Origin: Arcobacter venerupis
GTDB lineage: Bacteria > Campylobacterota > Campylobacteria > Campylobacterales > Arcobacteraceae
Reading direction: 5' to 3'
Assembly: GCF_013201665.1 (NCBI RefSeq)
Contig: NZ_CP053840.1
Span: forward strand, 2,480,001 to 2,544,000
Length of the DNA stretch: 64,000 nt
A program made the translations under genes and the position numbers. The notes under the pieces were generated by a model. The model ran no database searches, was not told the origin of the DNA, and was given only the letters and a program-made list of their open reading frames with translations. Of this stretch, positions 1 through 8,589 are shown piece after piece; position 1 is the stretch's first letter, and the number at the start of each line of letters is the position of its first letter.

Positions 1-251
1 GAAATTTTAGTTTTTGCTATTATTTGATTCATCGAAGCAAAAGTATTTGTAATAGTAATTTTTGAATTTTGAATTTTATCAATAGAGTTATCATCTAAAA
101 GACCAGAATGAAAATATACATCAGCATATGTTTTTTTAGAAAACAATTTAGTAAAAAAATTTCCTTCTTTTAAAACTTCTATATCCTTTTGTTTTTTTAG
201 TTCATCAATTAACAAATTTGTTGTTTTGTATGAGATTGTTGTTTTGTTCAT
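1..251 (-). CDS. Probable glycosyltransferase, N-terminal part only (runs off left edge)
   Basis: An ATG at 251-249 opens a frame with no stop to the window edge, giving about 83 residues that start MNKTTISYKTTNLLIDELKK. The sequence is soluble, Lys/Asn-rich and has no signal peptide. It resembles the N-terminal Rossmann half of GT4-type glycosyltransferases found in Campylobacterota LOS/LPS clusters, but no catalytic motif lies in the visible part. It is divergent from the O-antigen ligase gene, which fits a glycan role. The gene is certainly real as an open frame; the product call is inference. Confidence 0.45.
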   Translation of the reverse strand, partial: MNKTTISYKTTNLLIDELKKQKDIEVLKEGNFFTKLFSKKTYADVYFHSGLLDDNSIDKIQNSKITITNTFASMNQIIAKTKI

Positions 252-282
252 AAATTACTTTTAGAGCCCTTTTATTTTTTTT

Positions 283-295
283 AAGATAATATCTT
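283..295. promoter_or_regulatory. Perfect palindrome in divergent promoter region of waaL
   Basis: AAGATAATATCTT is a perfect 13-base palindrome between the divergent genes at 251 and 330. It could be an operator shared by both promoters. In an AT-rich spacer it could also be chance. Confidence 0.3.
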
Positions 296-298
296 TTT

Positions 299-310
299 TA
301 TAATTATAAT
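299..310 (+). promoter_or_regulatory. Tandem -10 elements upstream of waaL
   Basis: Two consecutive TATAAT hexamers (299-304 and 305-310) lie 20-30 bases before the TTG start at 330. Campylobacterota sigma-70 promoters usually have a clear -10 and no conserved -35, which is what is seen. The predicted leader is very short. Confidence 0.5.
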
Positions 311-329
311 TTAATATGAAAAGAGAAAT

Positions 330-1580
330 TTGTCTAATTTATTAAAAAAAATAAAAAATACACCGCGAATTGATTTAATAAATTATTTGATACTCATTTA
401 TGCTTTTACACTAAGTTTTCCCAGTGAAATAAAAAGAGTTGTTGCTATTGTAATGATAATTCTTTGGTTAACAGATAGAACAAAATATGAATTTATTCTT
501 CCCAAAACAAATATATTTTTATTTTTTTGGATATTTATAGGATATTGTTTGTTATCTTATTTTTGGAGTGATGTAAGTTTTAATGAAGCTTTAAAATATC
601 TAAAAAGATATTGGTATTATTTACCAATTTTTATTATCTTTAAATATCTTAAAAAAGAATATTTTGAATATACTATTTCCTTTTTTCTTTTAGGAATGTT
701 AATTAGTGAGATATTATCTTACGGCAATTATTTTTCTATCTGGCAAATTGGCATGGGTAAACCGCATGACCCTACTGTATTTATGCAACATACACTTTAT
801 AGTATATTCTTATCTGTAACTACTATATTTTTAATGTCTAAAGTAATTCATGAAAAAGATAAAAAAAGAAAGTTCATGTATCTTTTATTTTTTACTACTG
901 TAACAATAAATCTACTACTAAATTCAGGGAGAACTGGTTATTTTACCTTATTTATTACAATGATTGTTGTAATTATAACTATTTACAGAATGAACTTGAA
1001 AATAATTTTTGGCACAATAATCATAATTTCTTTTGTATTATTTTCAGCATACAATTTATCACCAAATTTTAAAAATAGAACTTATGCAATTAAATCTGAT
1101 ATTACAAAAGTAATTGATAATTCTAACTATAGCACTTCAGTTGGAGCGAGAATTGGTTTATGGATTATTGCAAAAGAAATATTAGAAGATAATTCATTAT
1201 TTGGAGTAGGAATAGCAAATAACATAAATAAAAAAAATGAATACATAACTAGTAATAATTTAGAAAACTTTAGCTACATCAAAACCTTAGTACATTTTCA
1301 TAATAATTTTCTTGAAATCATTACTCAGTTTGGAATTATTGGTTTGACTTTATTTGCTTATTTATTTTATTTAATAGCTAAAATTAAAATTGAAGATAAA
1401 ACTATTTACATATTAAAAATTTCTACTTTATGTATTTTCTTCTTGGGTAGTTTAACTGATGTCTTATTTTATCTAAATGATACAATGTTCTTATTTTCAT
1501 TTGTTATTGGGATTTTATTAGCAAAATATAAATTAGAATATCAAGACAAGGAACTGTTATTAATAAGTGATAAATACTGA
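330..1580 (+). CDS. waaL: O-antigen ligase (WaaL / Wzy_C family)
   Basis: A 416-residue polytopic inner-membrane protein with roughly ten hydrophobic segments. A large periplasmic-type loop near residues 250-320 is followed by the Wzy_C signature HFHNNFLEIITQFGIIGL around residue 320. WaaL-family enzymes transfer undecaprenyl-diphosphate-linked O-chains or other glycans onto the lipid A core in the periplasm. The start is TTG, with an AAAAGAG ribosome-binding stretch just upstream; the ATG at 315 is out of frame. The 3-prime end overlaps the convergent glycosyltransferase gene by 40 bases. A Wzy polymerase has the same fold, so ligase versus polymerase is not settled. Confidence 0.75.
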   Translation: MSNLLKKIKNTPRIDLINYLILIYAFTLSFPSEIKRVVAIVMIILWLTDRTKYEFILPKTNIFLFFWIFIGYCLLSYFWSDVSFNEALKYLKRYWYYLPIFIIFKYLKKEYFEYTISFFLLGMLISEILSYGNYFSIWQIGMGKPHDPTVFMQHTLYSIFLSVTTIFLMSKVIHEKDKKRKFMYLLFFTTVTINLLLNSGRTGYFTLFITMIVVIITIYRMNLKIIFGTIIIISFVLFSAYNLSPNFKNRTYAIKSDITKVIDNSNYSTSVGARIGLWIIAKEILEDNSLFGVGIANNINKKNEYITSNNLENFSYIKTLVHFHNNFLEIITQFGIIGLTLFAYLFYLIAKIKIEDKTIYILKISTLCIFFLGSLTDVLFYLNDTMFLFSFVIGILLAKYKLEYQDKELLLISDKY

Positions 1581-2665
1581 TTAATAATATTTTCTTCACT
1601 AAATTTACTAATATATTCATCTTTAATACCGATATTATGTTCCATCATTTGATTCATTTTTATCGATAGATCATCAGAGTCATTAACTTTTGCTAAATAT
1701 TTTGATAGCTCACCAGTTAAAATCTCACTTGGCCCCGAAATACAATTTGTTGAAACAACGGGCGTTCCTAAAATTAAAGATTCAATTAATACTGTTGGTA
1801 AGCCCTCCCTTTCAGAAGAAAGAATTAAGAATTTAGCTCTTTTTATAATTGGGTATGGATTTTTATTAAACCCTAAAATAATAACTTTTTTTTCTAATCC
1901 CCTATCCTTAATCATTTCTATCAACTCTTTTATTGGACTACATAACAAAAATAGTTTTAATTCGATTGCAGATTTTTTATAAGCATCAAGAAGAATATCA
2001 TATCGTTTAACAGGTCTAAATGCAGAAGCACTTAATATATAATCTTCTTCAATTTCTTCAATCTTTTCATCTCCTTTTTTTCTTATTTCATTAAAATCAA
2101 AAGGGTTATATATACGAGTAACTGATTCATATCCAATATTTAAACTATCTAAATCTTCTTTAATTTTATTAGCTACAATAACTAACTTCTTATTTTTATA
2201 TATTCGTTTATAAAGTTTATACTTTTTATTAGCACGAGAATCATTACCTCTAGATTTAAATTCTTCAATTTCTTGTAAATACGATGTATGAATACAAAAA
2301 TAGATATTTTTTCTCGTTGAATAATACAAAACCCTATCACTTGCGGGTAAGTTTGATAAAATTAAATCAAAGTTTTTATTTTCTTGTTTTTCAATTATAG
2401 ATAATTTTTTTTCTAAAAGATAATGTAATCTTTTATCTCCAATAAATGAAAATAATTTATGATATTTTCTATTTGTAGTCAAACTAATGATTTTGCACTT
2501 TTCATTATCAGATAAATCGTAACTAATAATATCCTCAAGTAGGATGATATATATACTATGTCCAAACTTTTCAAACATATTAAAAAGATTTAAAACTACT
2601 TTTTCAGCACCACTTCCTGCAAGATTTGTAATAACTAGACCTATTAATTTATTATTTTGCATCAT
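1541..2665 (-). CDS. GT4-family glycosyltransferase
   Basis: A 374-residue GT-B fold protein. The N-terminus reads GLVITNLAGSGAEKVVLNLF, the usual acceptor-domain start of GT4 enzymes. The C-terminal donor domain has the EX7E motif in SSEREGLPTVLIESLILGTP, around residue 285-305, followed by a ...GPSEIL segment. It should transfer a sugar from an NDP-sugar to a growing LPS or O-chain at the cytoplasmic membrane face. It is the last gene of the long minus-strand block, overlaps the pyruvyl transferase gene by 14 bases and collides with waaL at its 3-prime end. Donor and acceptor cannot be read from sequence. Confidence 0.85.
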   Translation of the reverse strand: MMQNNKLIGLVITNLAGSGAEKVVLNLFNMFEKFGHSIYIILLEDIISYDLSDNEKCKIISLTTNRKYHKLFSFIGDKRLHYLLEKKLSIIEKQENKNFDLILSNLPASDRVLYYSTRKNIYFCIHTSYLQEIEEFKSRGNDSRANKKYKLYKRIYKNKKLVIVANKIKEDLDSLNIGYESVTRIYNPFDFNEIRKKGDEKIEEIEEDYILSASAFRPVKRYDILLDAYKKSAIELKLFLLCSPIKELIEMIKDRGLEKKVIILGFNKNPYPIIKRAKFLILSSEREGLPTVLIESLILGTPVVSTNCISGPSEILTGELSKYLAKVNDSDDLSIKMNQMMEHNIGIKDEYISKFSEENIINQYLSLINNSSLS

Positions 2666-3680
2666 TATTTTCTATTATTAAATTTATTTCGTTAAACATT
2701 AATTCAATTCTTTTATTTGCATCATTTATATAATCCTCAATTTTATTTAGTTCTTCTTTAGAAAAAAAGTTGCTCTTTCTATTTACTTTCTCAAAATCAT
2801 TTAGTTCTTTTATATCAATGATTCTTCTTTTATTTAAGCCAATATCACTCAATAAAGATTCAATTTTAAAAGTATTTGAAGATATAGCAACAAAGGGTAC
2901 TTTAAAATGTAAAGACAAACAAATTGCATGAAACCTTGCAGATATTAGAAAACTAGAATTTCTTATATTTTCTAATAAATCATCTTCATTATCTACAAGA
3001 ATAAATCTTTTATATTTATATTTAAGAGTTTTAGATTTCTCAATAAAAGATCCATAATTATTAAAAAAATTAAATTTTAATTTCTTAAAAAATCCATTCA
3101 AATTACTATATTTTTCAAAAGGAGCTATTATTGGAAGAAAAGTAATTTTATTTTTCTCTGCAATTTTATATAACTTTTCTGATTTCTTAATATCATGACT
3201 ATCAGTTATATATACTTTTTTTTTATCTTTTAGTACATAATTTTTTTTCAATGCATAAAAGGTCATGTCTGGCACAACCTCAGAATCAATATTATTTTTT
3301 ATTAACTCTTTTTTACTAAATGTTTCTCTCACATAAATTTTTCTAAATTTTGAGACTAATTCTGAAAACTTTTCAGAATTATTCTGATAAGTCATATTTA
3401 TTAAGAAACAAGGTTTATTCGTATAATTTACAATTTCTAATAAAGAATAGGCATAATCACTATCATCATGTATTGTTCCCTCTGCATTTATTATAACTCC
3501 ATCAGATTGATTTAAATTATTTAAGAAAGATGCGTTTTTTTTCCAATCTATTCCTATTGGATTTGTTGCAAGTAATTTTATATCTCTTTTTTCTAAATTT
3601 CTTTTTATATTTTCAATAACTATATTGCAACCATGATGATTCTCAAACGAAGTATCATTCAATAAAACTATATTTTTCAA
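2652..3680 (-). CDS. Polysaccharide pyruvyl transferase family protein
   Basis: A 342-residue protein matching the CsaB/WcaK-type pyruvyl transferase family (PF04230). The early segment is LLNDTSFENHHGCNIVIENI. The C-terminal family block SARFHAICLSLHFKVPFVAI lies near residues 245-265, with the conserved Arg-His pair in a GT-B-like fold. Members transfer pyruvate from phosphoenolpyruvate to sugars as acidic ketals; some family members act as sugar transferases. The start is TTG at 3680 with AAAGG about 10 bases upstream, at the end of the preceding gene. It sits between two sugar-transfer genes, so a role in acidic LPS decoration is inferred. Confidence 0.75.
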   Translation of the reverse strand: MKNIVLLNDTSFENHHGCNIVIENIKRNLEKRDIKLLATNPIGIDWKKNASFLNNLNQSDGVIINAEGTIHDDSDYAYSLLEIVNYTNKPCFLINMTYQNNSEKFSELVSKFRKIYVRETFSKKELIKNNIDSEVVPDMTFYALKKNYVLKDKKKVYITDSHDIKKSEKLYKIAEKNKITFLPIIAPFEKYSNLNGFFKKLKFNFFNNYGSFIEKSKTLKYKYKRFILVDNEDDLLENIRNSSFLISARFHAICLSLHFKVPFVAISSNTFKIESLLSDIGLNKRRIIDIKELNDFEKVNRKSNFFSKEELNKIEDYINDANKRIELMFNEINLIIENNDAK

Positions 3681-3682
3681 TA

Positions 3683-4669
3683 TTAATTTACCTTTATTAA
3701 TGGGATTTTTTTCTCCATATAATTTTTATATAGATTTTCATACTCTACAATTTGACTCTCTTTTTGTAATTGTGTTTTATCTAATTTAATTATATTAAGA
3801 AATTTTATATCATATAAATAGCCTAATGTTTCGAGGGCTGTTGATCGAATTGTTATTAAACCTAAAGGTTTCTTTTGATGTTTAAAAATTGCTAATTCTA
3901 AAATTGTAGGAAATTTTTTAAGTTCAAAACCACCTTTTATAGATAATTCTTTTAAATAATCAATATCTTCATATCTGTGAGGAATATATATTATTTTATA
4001 TTCTTTAAAATATTTAATTGTATTTTTTAATATTTCTTCAAAATACTCTTTTTTTATATAACTATTAATTAAGTTTGAACCTATAAAAAATATCTCATTA
4101 TCTTGTGGTAAACTATTAATTAATTTTTTGAATTCACTATAATCGTTTTTTATAATCTCATTATTTAATGAATAAAAATTTAAATCAAAAAATGTAAAAA
4201 TTTTCAATTTATCAATAAAATCTAAATTAAACTTTAGTCCTCTTATTCTATTTAATAGAATATTTTGGAATTTATTTTTATAAGTATCATTTTTAATATT
4301 ATTAGCAATTAAAAATGTTTCATTGCCATCATCAATTAATATATTATTCTTTGCATTAATTTGATTTACTGAATGTATAATATAAGAGGTAATTAAACCA
4401 AAAAAACAAAATTCAACATCTTTATACTTTCTTAATATATTACTTAAAATAAAAGAATAAAAAATTTTATTAAAAAAATTTAATTTAAAAAAATATACTT
4501 TTTCCCAGAATAACTCTTTTGAAATTTCCTCAAAAAGATTTTTATCTACTTCATTTTTATATATACATATTAAAATATTAGAACCATTTGTATTAAATCT
4601 TTTAATTGCTTCTATACAATTAAACAATTGAAAAGGTGTTCGTATTAAGCAGATTGATAGTTTTTTCAT
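3683..4669 (-). CDS. GT52 / polysialyltransferase-like glycosyltransferase
   Basis: A 328-residue soluble protein. The start reads ICLIRTPFQLFNCIEAIKRF, like bacterial GT52 and capsular polysialyltransferase proteins. An acidic IDDGNETF motif lies near residue 114, IIYIPHRYEDIDYL near residue 235 and a Ser-containing TIRSTALETLGYL near residue 280. GT52 lipooligosaccharide sialyltransferases carry DDG, PHPR and late Ser motifs in that order, which is the basis of the call. Members use CMP-activated sugars. It overlaps the upstream ELM1 gene by 4 bases. Family assignment is from motif order only, so another GT-B enzyme is possible. Confidence 0.5.
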   Translation of the reverse strand: MKKLSICLIRTPFQLFNCIEAIKRFNTNGSNILICIYKNEVDKNLFEEISKELFWEKVYFFKLNFFNKIFYSFILSNILRKYKDVEFCFFGLITSYIIHSVNQINAKNNILIDDGNETFLIANNIKNDTYKNKFQNILLNRIRGLKFNLDFIDKLKIFTFFDLNFYSLNNEIIKNDYSEFKKLINSLPQDNEIFFIGSNLINSYIKKEYFEEILKNTIKYFKEYKIIYIPHRYEDIDYLKELSIKGGFELKKFPTILELAIFKHQKKPLGLITIRSTALETLGYLYDIKFLNIIKLDKTQLQKESQIVEYENLYKNYMEKKIPLIKVN

Positions 4670-5670
4670 CTAAATTCTTTCTTCATAAAAGTTTTAAATT
4701 CATAATTAATGTTTTTATTATTAAATTCATGTTTATTTTCTTGTGAACAAAAATCTTTTAATCTTATTATTTGATTATTTGATTCGAATTTCTCTAATAT
4801 GCTTTTATAATTTTCATCAGTATTTGAATATTCATTTCCAATTGTAAAAACCTCTTTTGATGAAGAGATAGCTTCACTAATCATTGAAGAACTCTCTTCT
4901 GTTACAAAAATAACATCACTTAAACCTAAAAAAGGTAATAATATTTTTTCCTCTTTTTTATTGTATGCTACAAAATAAGTGTAAAACCCTTTTAACTTAT
5001 CTTCCAATTTATTCTCTATTTCAACTGGTGTTCTTCTTGAAGTTGTGATAAGCCATTTGATATTTTTTTCTTTTGATACTTTTTTTACAAACTTTATTAA
5101 ATCATCATAAAATTTATTATCATATTTATATCCAGCACCATTTCCACCTATTAACAAAGTATAATATTTTTGATTAATATCTAAATTATTTAATTTTAAA
5201 AACTCTTCTGATTTTTCTAATAACTTCTCTTTTGTAATAGTATTTGGTGCAACATCTAAAATTATTTGATTTTTATATCCCAAATCAATTACAGTTGTTA
5301 TATTTGTAAAAAGTTCTTCTTTTAGACCTCTCAAAGCTCCATTTAAAATATTTTTACATTTATAAACTTTTGTAAACCATGCATTTAAATTTGAAGTATT
5401 TCCACCTGTTGAGATAATTAAATCTGGTTTATTTTTAGGAATATTAAAAGTTTTATAAAAAAAAGAAAGATATTTTAAACTATTCTCTTGAAAAAAATCA
5501 GAAAAAGTATTTAATAAAAATCTTAATATTTTTCTAGATAGTTTTGATTTTATCTCTATTTGAATATACTCAACTTCTAAATCATTATAAATTTCTTTTA
5601 AATATAATACTAATCCATCTGTTTGATTGTAGTGACCTGGTTTATCATCTTTTATTACTAATAGTTTCAT
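4666..5670 (-). CDS. ELM1 / GtrOC1-family protein (first copy), putative glycosyltransferase
   Basis: A 334-residue protein of the mitochondrial-fission ELM1 family (PF06258). The N-terminal family motif is DDKPGHYNQTDGL at residues 8-20, an ISTGGNTSNLN segment lies near residue 86 and the ITTSRRTP motif near residue 208. Bacterial members are often mislabelled nucleoside-diphosphate-sugar epimerases; the fold prediction is GT-B. The gene shares one base with the GT4 gene upstream and 4 bases with the GT52-like gene downstream. A second copy lies at 10500-11375. The exact reaction is unknown, and the neighbours point to LPS synthesis. Confidence 0.7.
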   Translation of the reverse strand: MKLLVIKDDKPGHYNQTDGLVLYLKEIYNDLEVEYIQIEIKSKLSRKILRFLLNTFSDFFQENSLKYLSFFYKTFNIPKNKPDLIISTGGNTSNLNAWFTKVYKCKNILNGALRGLKEELFTNITTVIDLGYKNQIILDVAPNTITKEKLLEKSEEFLKLNNLDINQKYYTLLIGGNGAGYKYDNKFYDDLIKFVKKVSKEKNIKWLITTSRRTPVEIENKLEDKLKGFYTYFVAYNKKEEKILLPFLGLSDVIFVTEESSSMISEAISSSKEVFTIGNEYSNTDENYKSILEKFESNNQIIRLKDFCSQENKHEFNNKNINYEFKTFMKKEFR

Positions 5671-6686
5671 TATTTTAAAACTTCTTTATAAACTTCAACT
5701 GTTTCATTTAGCATATTTTCTATTGTAAATTTATTTTGTGCATAATCAAATTTCTCTTGAAAATCAGATATTACTTCAGCATAATTATCTTTTATAAATT
5801 CAATTTTATTTGAGAGTTTTTCTATATTTGAGAAAGGAACAGTATATTTAGCTCCAAGAAGTTTTTCCATATCAGAAACAGGAGTAGAAATAAAAGGAGT
5901 TTTACAAAACATAGTCTCAACAAAAGTATAAGGAAAACCTTCATTATCAGATGACATAACAAATAAAGAAGATGAAGAAACTATCTTTTTAACTTCAGCA
6001 TTTGCTAAATTGCCAGTGAAAGTAACTTTATTTTTAATATCTAATCTTGCAACTTCATTTTTTAAACTCTTCTCTTCATCTCCAGAACCTACTAAAATCA
6101 AGTGTAAATTTAGATTTTTAATAGCTGCTAATATTAATTCAAATCTTTTTACTTTTGTTAATCTTGCAACACTACAAATTATAAATTTATCTTTTTCAAT
6201 GTTATATTTAAAGTAAAGATCTATTTTTAAATTTTCATCACTGTTGAATGCTATACCATTGTATATTGTAACTCTATTTTTTGTTTTTAGATCTTTTCCA
6301 ATATTATCTGAAACAGTAATCACAAAATCACTTTTTTCAAAAGCTAATAAATTTTTTTTATAATTATGTAAAGTAGAAACTATCTTAGAATTAATAAATG
6401 ATTTTATTTTTGTCACCATAGAAGTTGCTTTATTAGCTTGAGTATGAATAATATCAAAATTCTCTTTTTTTAGTATTTTGTAAAGTTTAAATAAAATAAA
6501 AAAATTATTCCTGCTTTTAGATAAATCAAGAGGAATAAATTTAATATTTTCAAAAGATTCCTCAAAATCTTTATGAGCAATTACAGTTATATCGAAACCT
6601 CTATTTGCTAACTGTTTTGATAATTCAATAGTGTGTTTTTCCAAACCGCCATCTTCATTTCCTGCAAGAACTTGACATATTTTCAT
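5670..6686 (-). CDS. GT4-family glycosyltransferase
   Basis: A 338-residue GT-B enzyme. The N-terminus MKICQVLAGNEDGGLEKHTI has the glycine-rich GGLE acceptor-domain motif. The donor domain has the EX7E motif in SSDNEGFPYTFVETMFCKTP, near residues 245-265. It should act on a lipid-linked glycan at the inner face of the cytoplasmic membrane. The ATG start overlaps the deacetylase stop by 4 bases, so translation is probably coupled. Its sugar specificity cannot be told. Confidence 0.87.
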   Translation of the reverse strand: MKICQVLAGNEDGGLEKHTIELSKQLANRGFDITVIAHKDFEESFENIKFIPLDLSKSRNNFFILFKLYKILKKENFDIIHTQANKATSMVTKIKSFINSKIVSTLHNYKKNLLAFEKSDFVITVSDNIGKDLKTKNRVTIYNGIAFNSDENLKIDLYFKYNIEKDKFIICSVARLTKVKRFELILAAIKNLNLHLILVGSGDEEKSLKNEVARLDIKNKVTFTGNLANAEVKKIVSSSSLFVMSSDNEGFPYTFVETMFCKTPFISTPVSDMEKLLGAKYTVPFSNIEKLSNKIEFIKDNYAEVISDFQEKFDYAQNKFTIENMLNETVEVYKEVLK

Positions 6687-7498
6687 TTTTTAAAACCTCT
6701 CAATCCTCTTTTAAGTTTAATCTTAAATGCAAACATATTATCTTTGCCACTTATTGTGATTCTTTTTAACTCAAATAAATCTGACTTTGTTAAATCATCT
6801 ATACCTTTTGTTGTAGTTGTTGCATTTGTGTAAGACTCTTGAACTAATTTTATATCTTCTTTATCATACAGACCAAAAGGATAACAAAAAGAGATACATT
6901 TTATATTAAATTTTTTTTCTATTTCTAGCTTAGAATTTTTTATTTCATCAAGCTTTTGTCGTTTATTTAAAGTAGGTAAATTATCATGGGTCATTGTGTG
7001 AGAACCAATTTCAATTAAACCAGAATTTATTAATTCAGATATTTGTTCATCCAATAATTTTGGTTCATTTTTCAATTCTCCACTACTATTTTTCTTTTTT
7101 CTTTTTGATGACCACTCTTTATTATGTCTATCAATAACAAGATAAATTGTAGCTTTTGCATTATATTTCTTTAAAATAGGAAAAGCATTTGTAAAGTTAT
7201 CTTCATATCCATCATCAAAAGTTATGGCAATTGATTTTTCTGATAAATTATTTTTATTTTCTATTAATTCACTCATAGTGAAAAAAGTCCAATTATTATC
7301 ACTTAAGTATTTTATTTGCTTTTCAAACTCTGCTGGTTTTACTCTAAGACCATTAAACTTAGCATTTTTTTTATGATCAAAAATCATGTGATACATTAAA
7401 ATTCTAGGATAATTATAATCTATAATTTTAGTCCACCAAGCATACTTGTATGAATAATATATAAAAATAATTGCTAATATTAAAAATAATAGTTCCAA
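6683..7498 (-). CDS. Membrane-anchored polysaccharide deacetylase (CE4 / NodB)
   Basis: A 271-residue protein with a hydrophobic N-terminal anchor (about residues 2-17) followed by a NodB homology domain. Motif 1 is ITFDDGYEDN (residues about 92-101), motif 2 the metal-binding SHTMTH near residue 166 and motif 3 CYPFG near residue 205. CE4 enzymes remove N- or O-acetyl groups with a metal held by Asp-His-His. Embedded between two GT4 genes, it probably deacetylates an LPS or lipid-linked sugar. Its start is TTG at 7498 with AAAGG upstream. A peptidoglycan substrate is an alternative. Confidence 0.85.
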   Translation of the reverse strand: MELLFLILAIIFIYYSYKYAWWTKIIDYNYPRILMYHMIFDHKKNAKFNGLRVKPAEFEKQIKYLSDNNWTFFTMSELIENKNNLSEKSIAITFDDGYEDNFTNAFPILKKYNAKATIYLVIDRHNKEWSSKRKKKNSSGELKNEPKLLDEQISELINSGLIEIGSHTMTHDNLPTLNKRQKLDEIKNSKLEIEKKFNIKCISFCYPFGLYDKEDIKLVQESYTNATTTTKGIDDLTKSDLFELKRITISGKDNMFAFKIKLKRGLRGFKK

Positions 7499-7499
7499 C

Positions 7500-8585
7500 T
7501 TAGACTAACCTTTTATAAACTTCTATAGTTTTATTTAACATATTTTCCAATGAAAAATTGCTATAAATATAATTATATCCATTAAACTTTAGATTTCTAG
7601 ATTTTAAAATATTTTTAGCTAACTCTTTATCATCACCAACTTCAAAGAAAAAGCCATTTTCATTTTCAATTATTATATCTTTTACTCCGCCATGATTTGT
7701 AGCAATTACTGGTTTATTCATACAAATTGCCTCTGCAACTGCACGACCAAAACTCTCTGGTTTTTTTGAACTGCTGATTACAACATCACTTAAAGCATAG
7801 ATTTGCTCTATTTTACTTTGACTTCCTGTAAAAATAATATTATCTTCTAAAGCTAACTTTTTTATTAAATTCTTTAAAGAGTTCAAATAATCTTCTTTAT
7901 CACTTCTTACCCCACCAACTATTAAACCTACAATATTTGGAAGTTCATTTTTTACTATTAAAATTGCTTTTATAAAAGTCTCATAATCTTTTAATTGAGT
8001 AACTCTTCCCACACTTGAAACTATAAATTTATTTTCTAAATTAAACTCTTTTTTAAAATTTACAATAAATCTATTATCTATATTTTTTTCATTAAAAAGT
8101 TGTAAATCAATGCCTCTTGGAATTACAGTTATTTTAGATTCACTTGTTTGATAATGTTTTTGAATATACTCTTTTATGCTATTACTAACACATATAACTG
8201 CATCTGCTTTTTGCATAATTGAACTATAAAAACCAACACTATTAAAACCGTGAACTGTACTCACAACTTTTATTTTTAAACTCTTATTTGCAAAATAGAC
8301 AAGCCAAGCAGGAACTCTACTTCTTACATGAATAATATTTGGATTTAAATCTTTTAAAATCTTTTTTAGTCCATTAATTCTTGAAAAGGTAGTAAAAATA
8401 TTTTTACTACAAACATCAAATTTTATGAAAGTTCCACCATCAAGATTAATTTGATTTTCAAGTTTTCCTCCTGCACTAATAACATATGATTCAATTCCAA
8501 GTTTTACATATTCTCGGTTTAGTTCAACAACACCTCGTTCAACTCCACCTTCATTTAATTCAGGCAATAACTGTACAATTCTCAT
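7500..8585 (-). CDS. GT4-family glycosyltransferase
   Basis: A 361-residue GT-B glycosyltransferase. The start MRIVQLLPELNEGGVERGVV is the classical acceptor-domain motif of Campylobacterota LPS core enzymes. An HVRSR segment near residue 95 and a VSTVHGF segment near residue 108 follow. The donor site EX7E lies in PESFGRAVAEAICMNKPVIA, near residues 275-295. It is separated by one base from the deacetylase gene and by four from the GT29-like gene, so it is in the same operon. The role in adding an LPS sugar is firm at family level; the sugar is unknown. Confidence 0.88.
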   Translation of the reverse strand: MRIVQLLPELNEGGVERGVVELNREYVKLGIESYVISAGGKLENQINLDGGTFIKFDVCSKNIFTTFSRINGLKKILKDLNPNIIHVRSRVPAWLVYFANKSLKIKVVSTVHGFNSVGFYSSIMQKADAVICVSNSIKEYIQKHYQTSESKITVIPRGIDLQLFNEKNIDNRFIVNFKKEFNLENKFIVSSVGRVTQLKDYETFIKAILIVKNELPNIVGLIVGGVRSDKEDYLNSLKNLIKKLALEDNIIFTGSQSKIEQIYALSDVVISSSKKPESFGRAVAEAICMNKPVIATNHGGVKDIIIENENGFFFEVGDDKELAKNILKSRNLKFNGYNYIYSNFSLENMLNKTIEVYKRLV

Positions 8586-8589
8586 AAAT

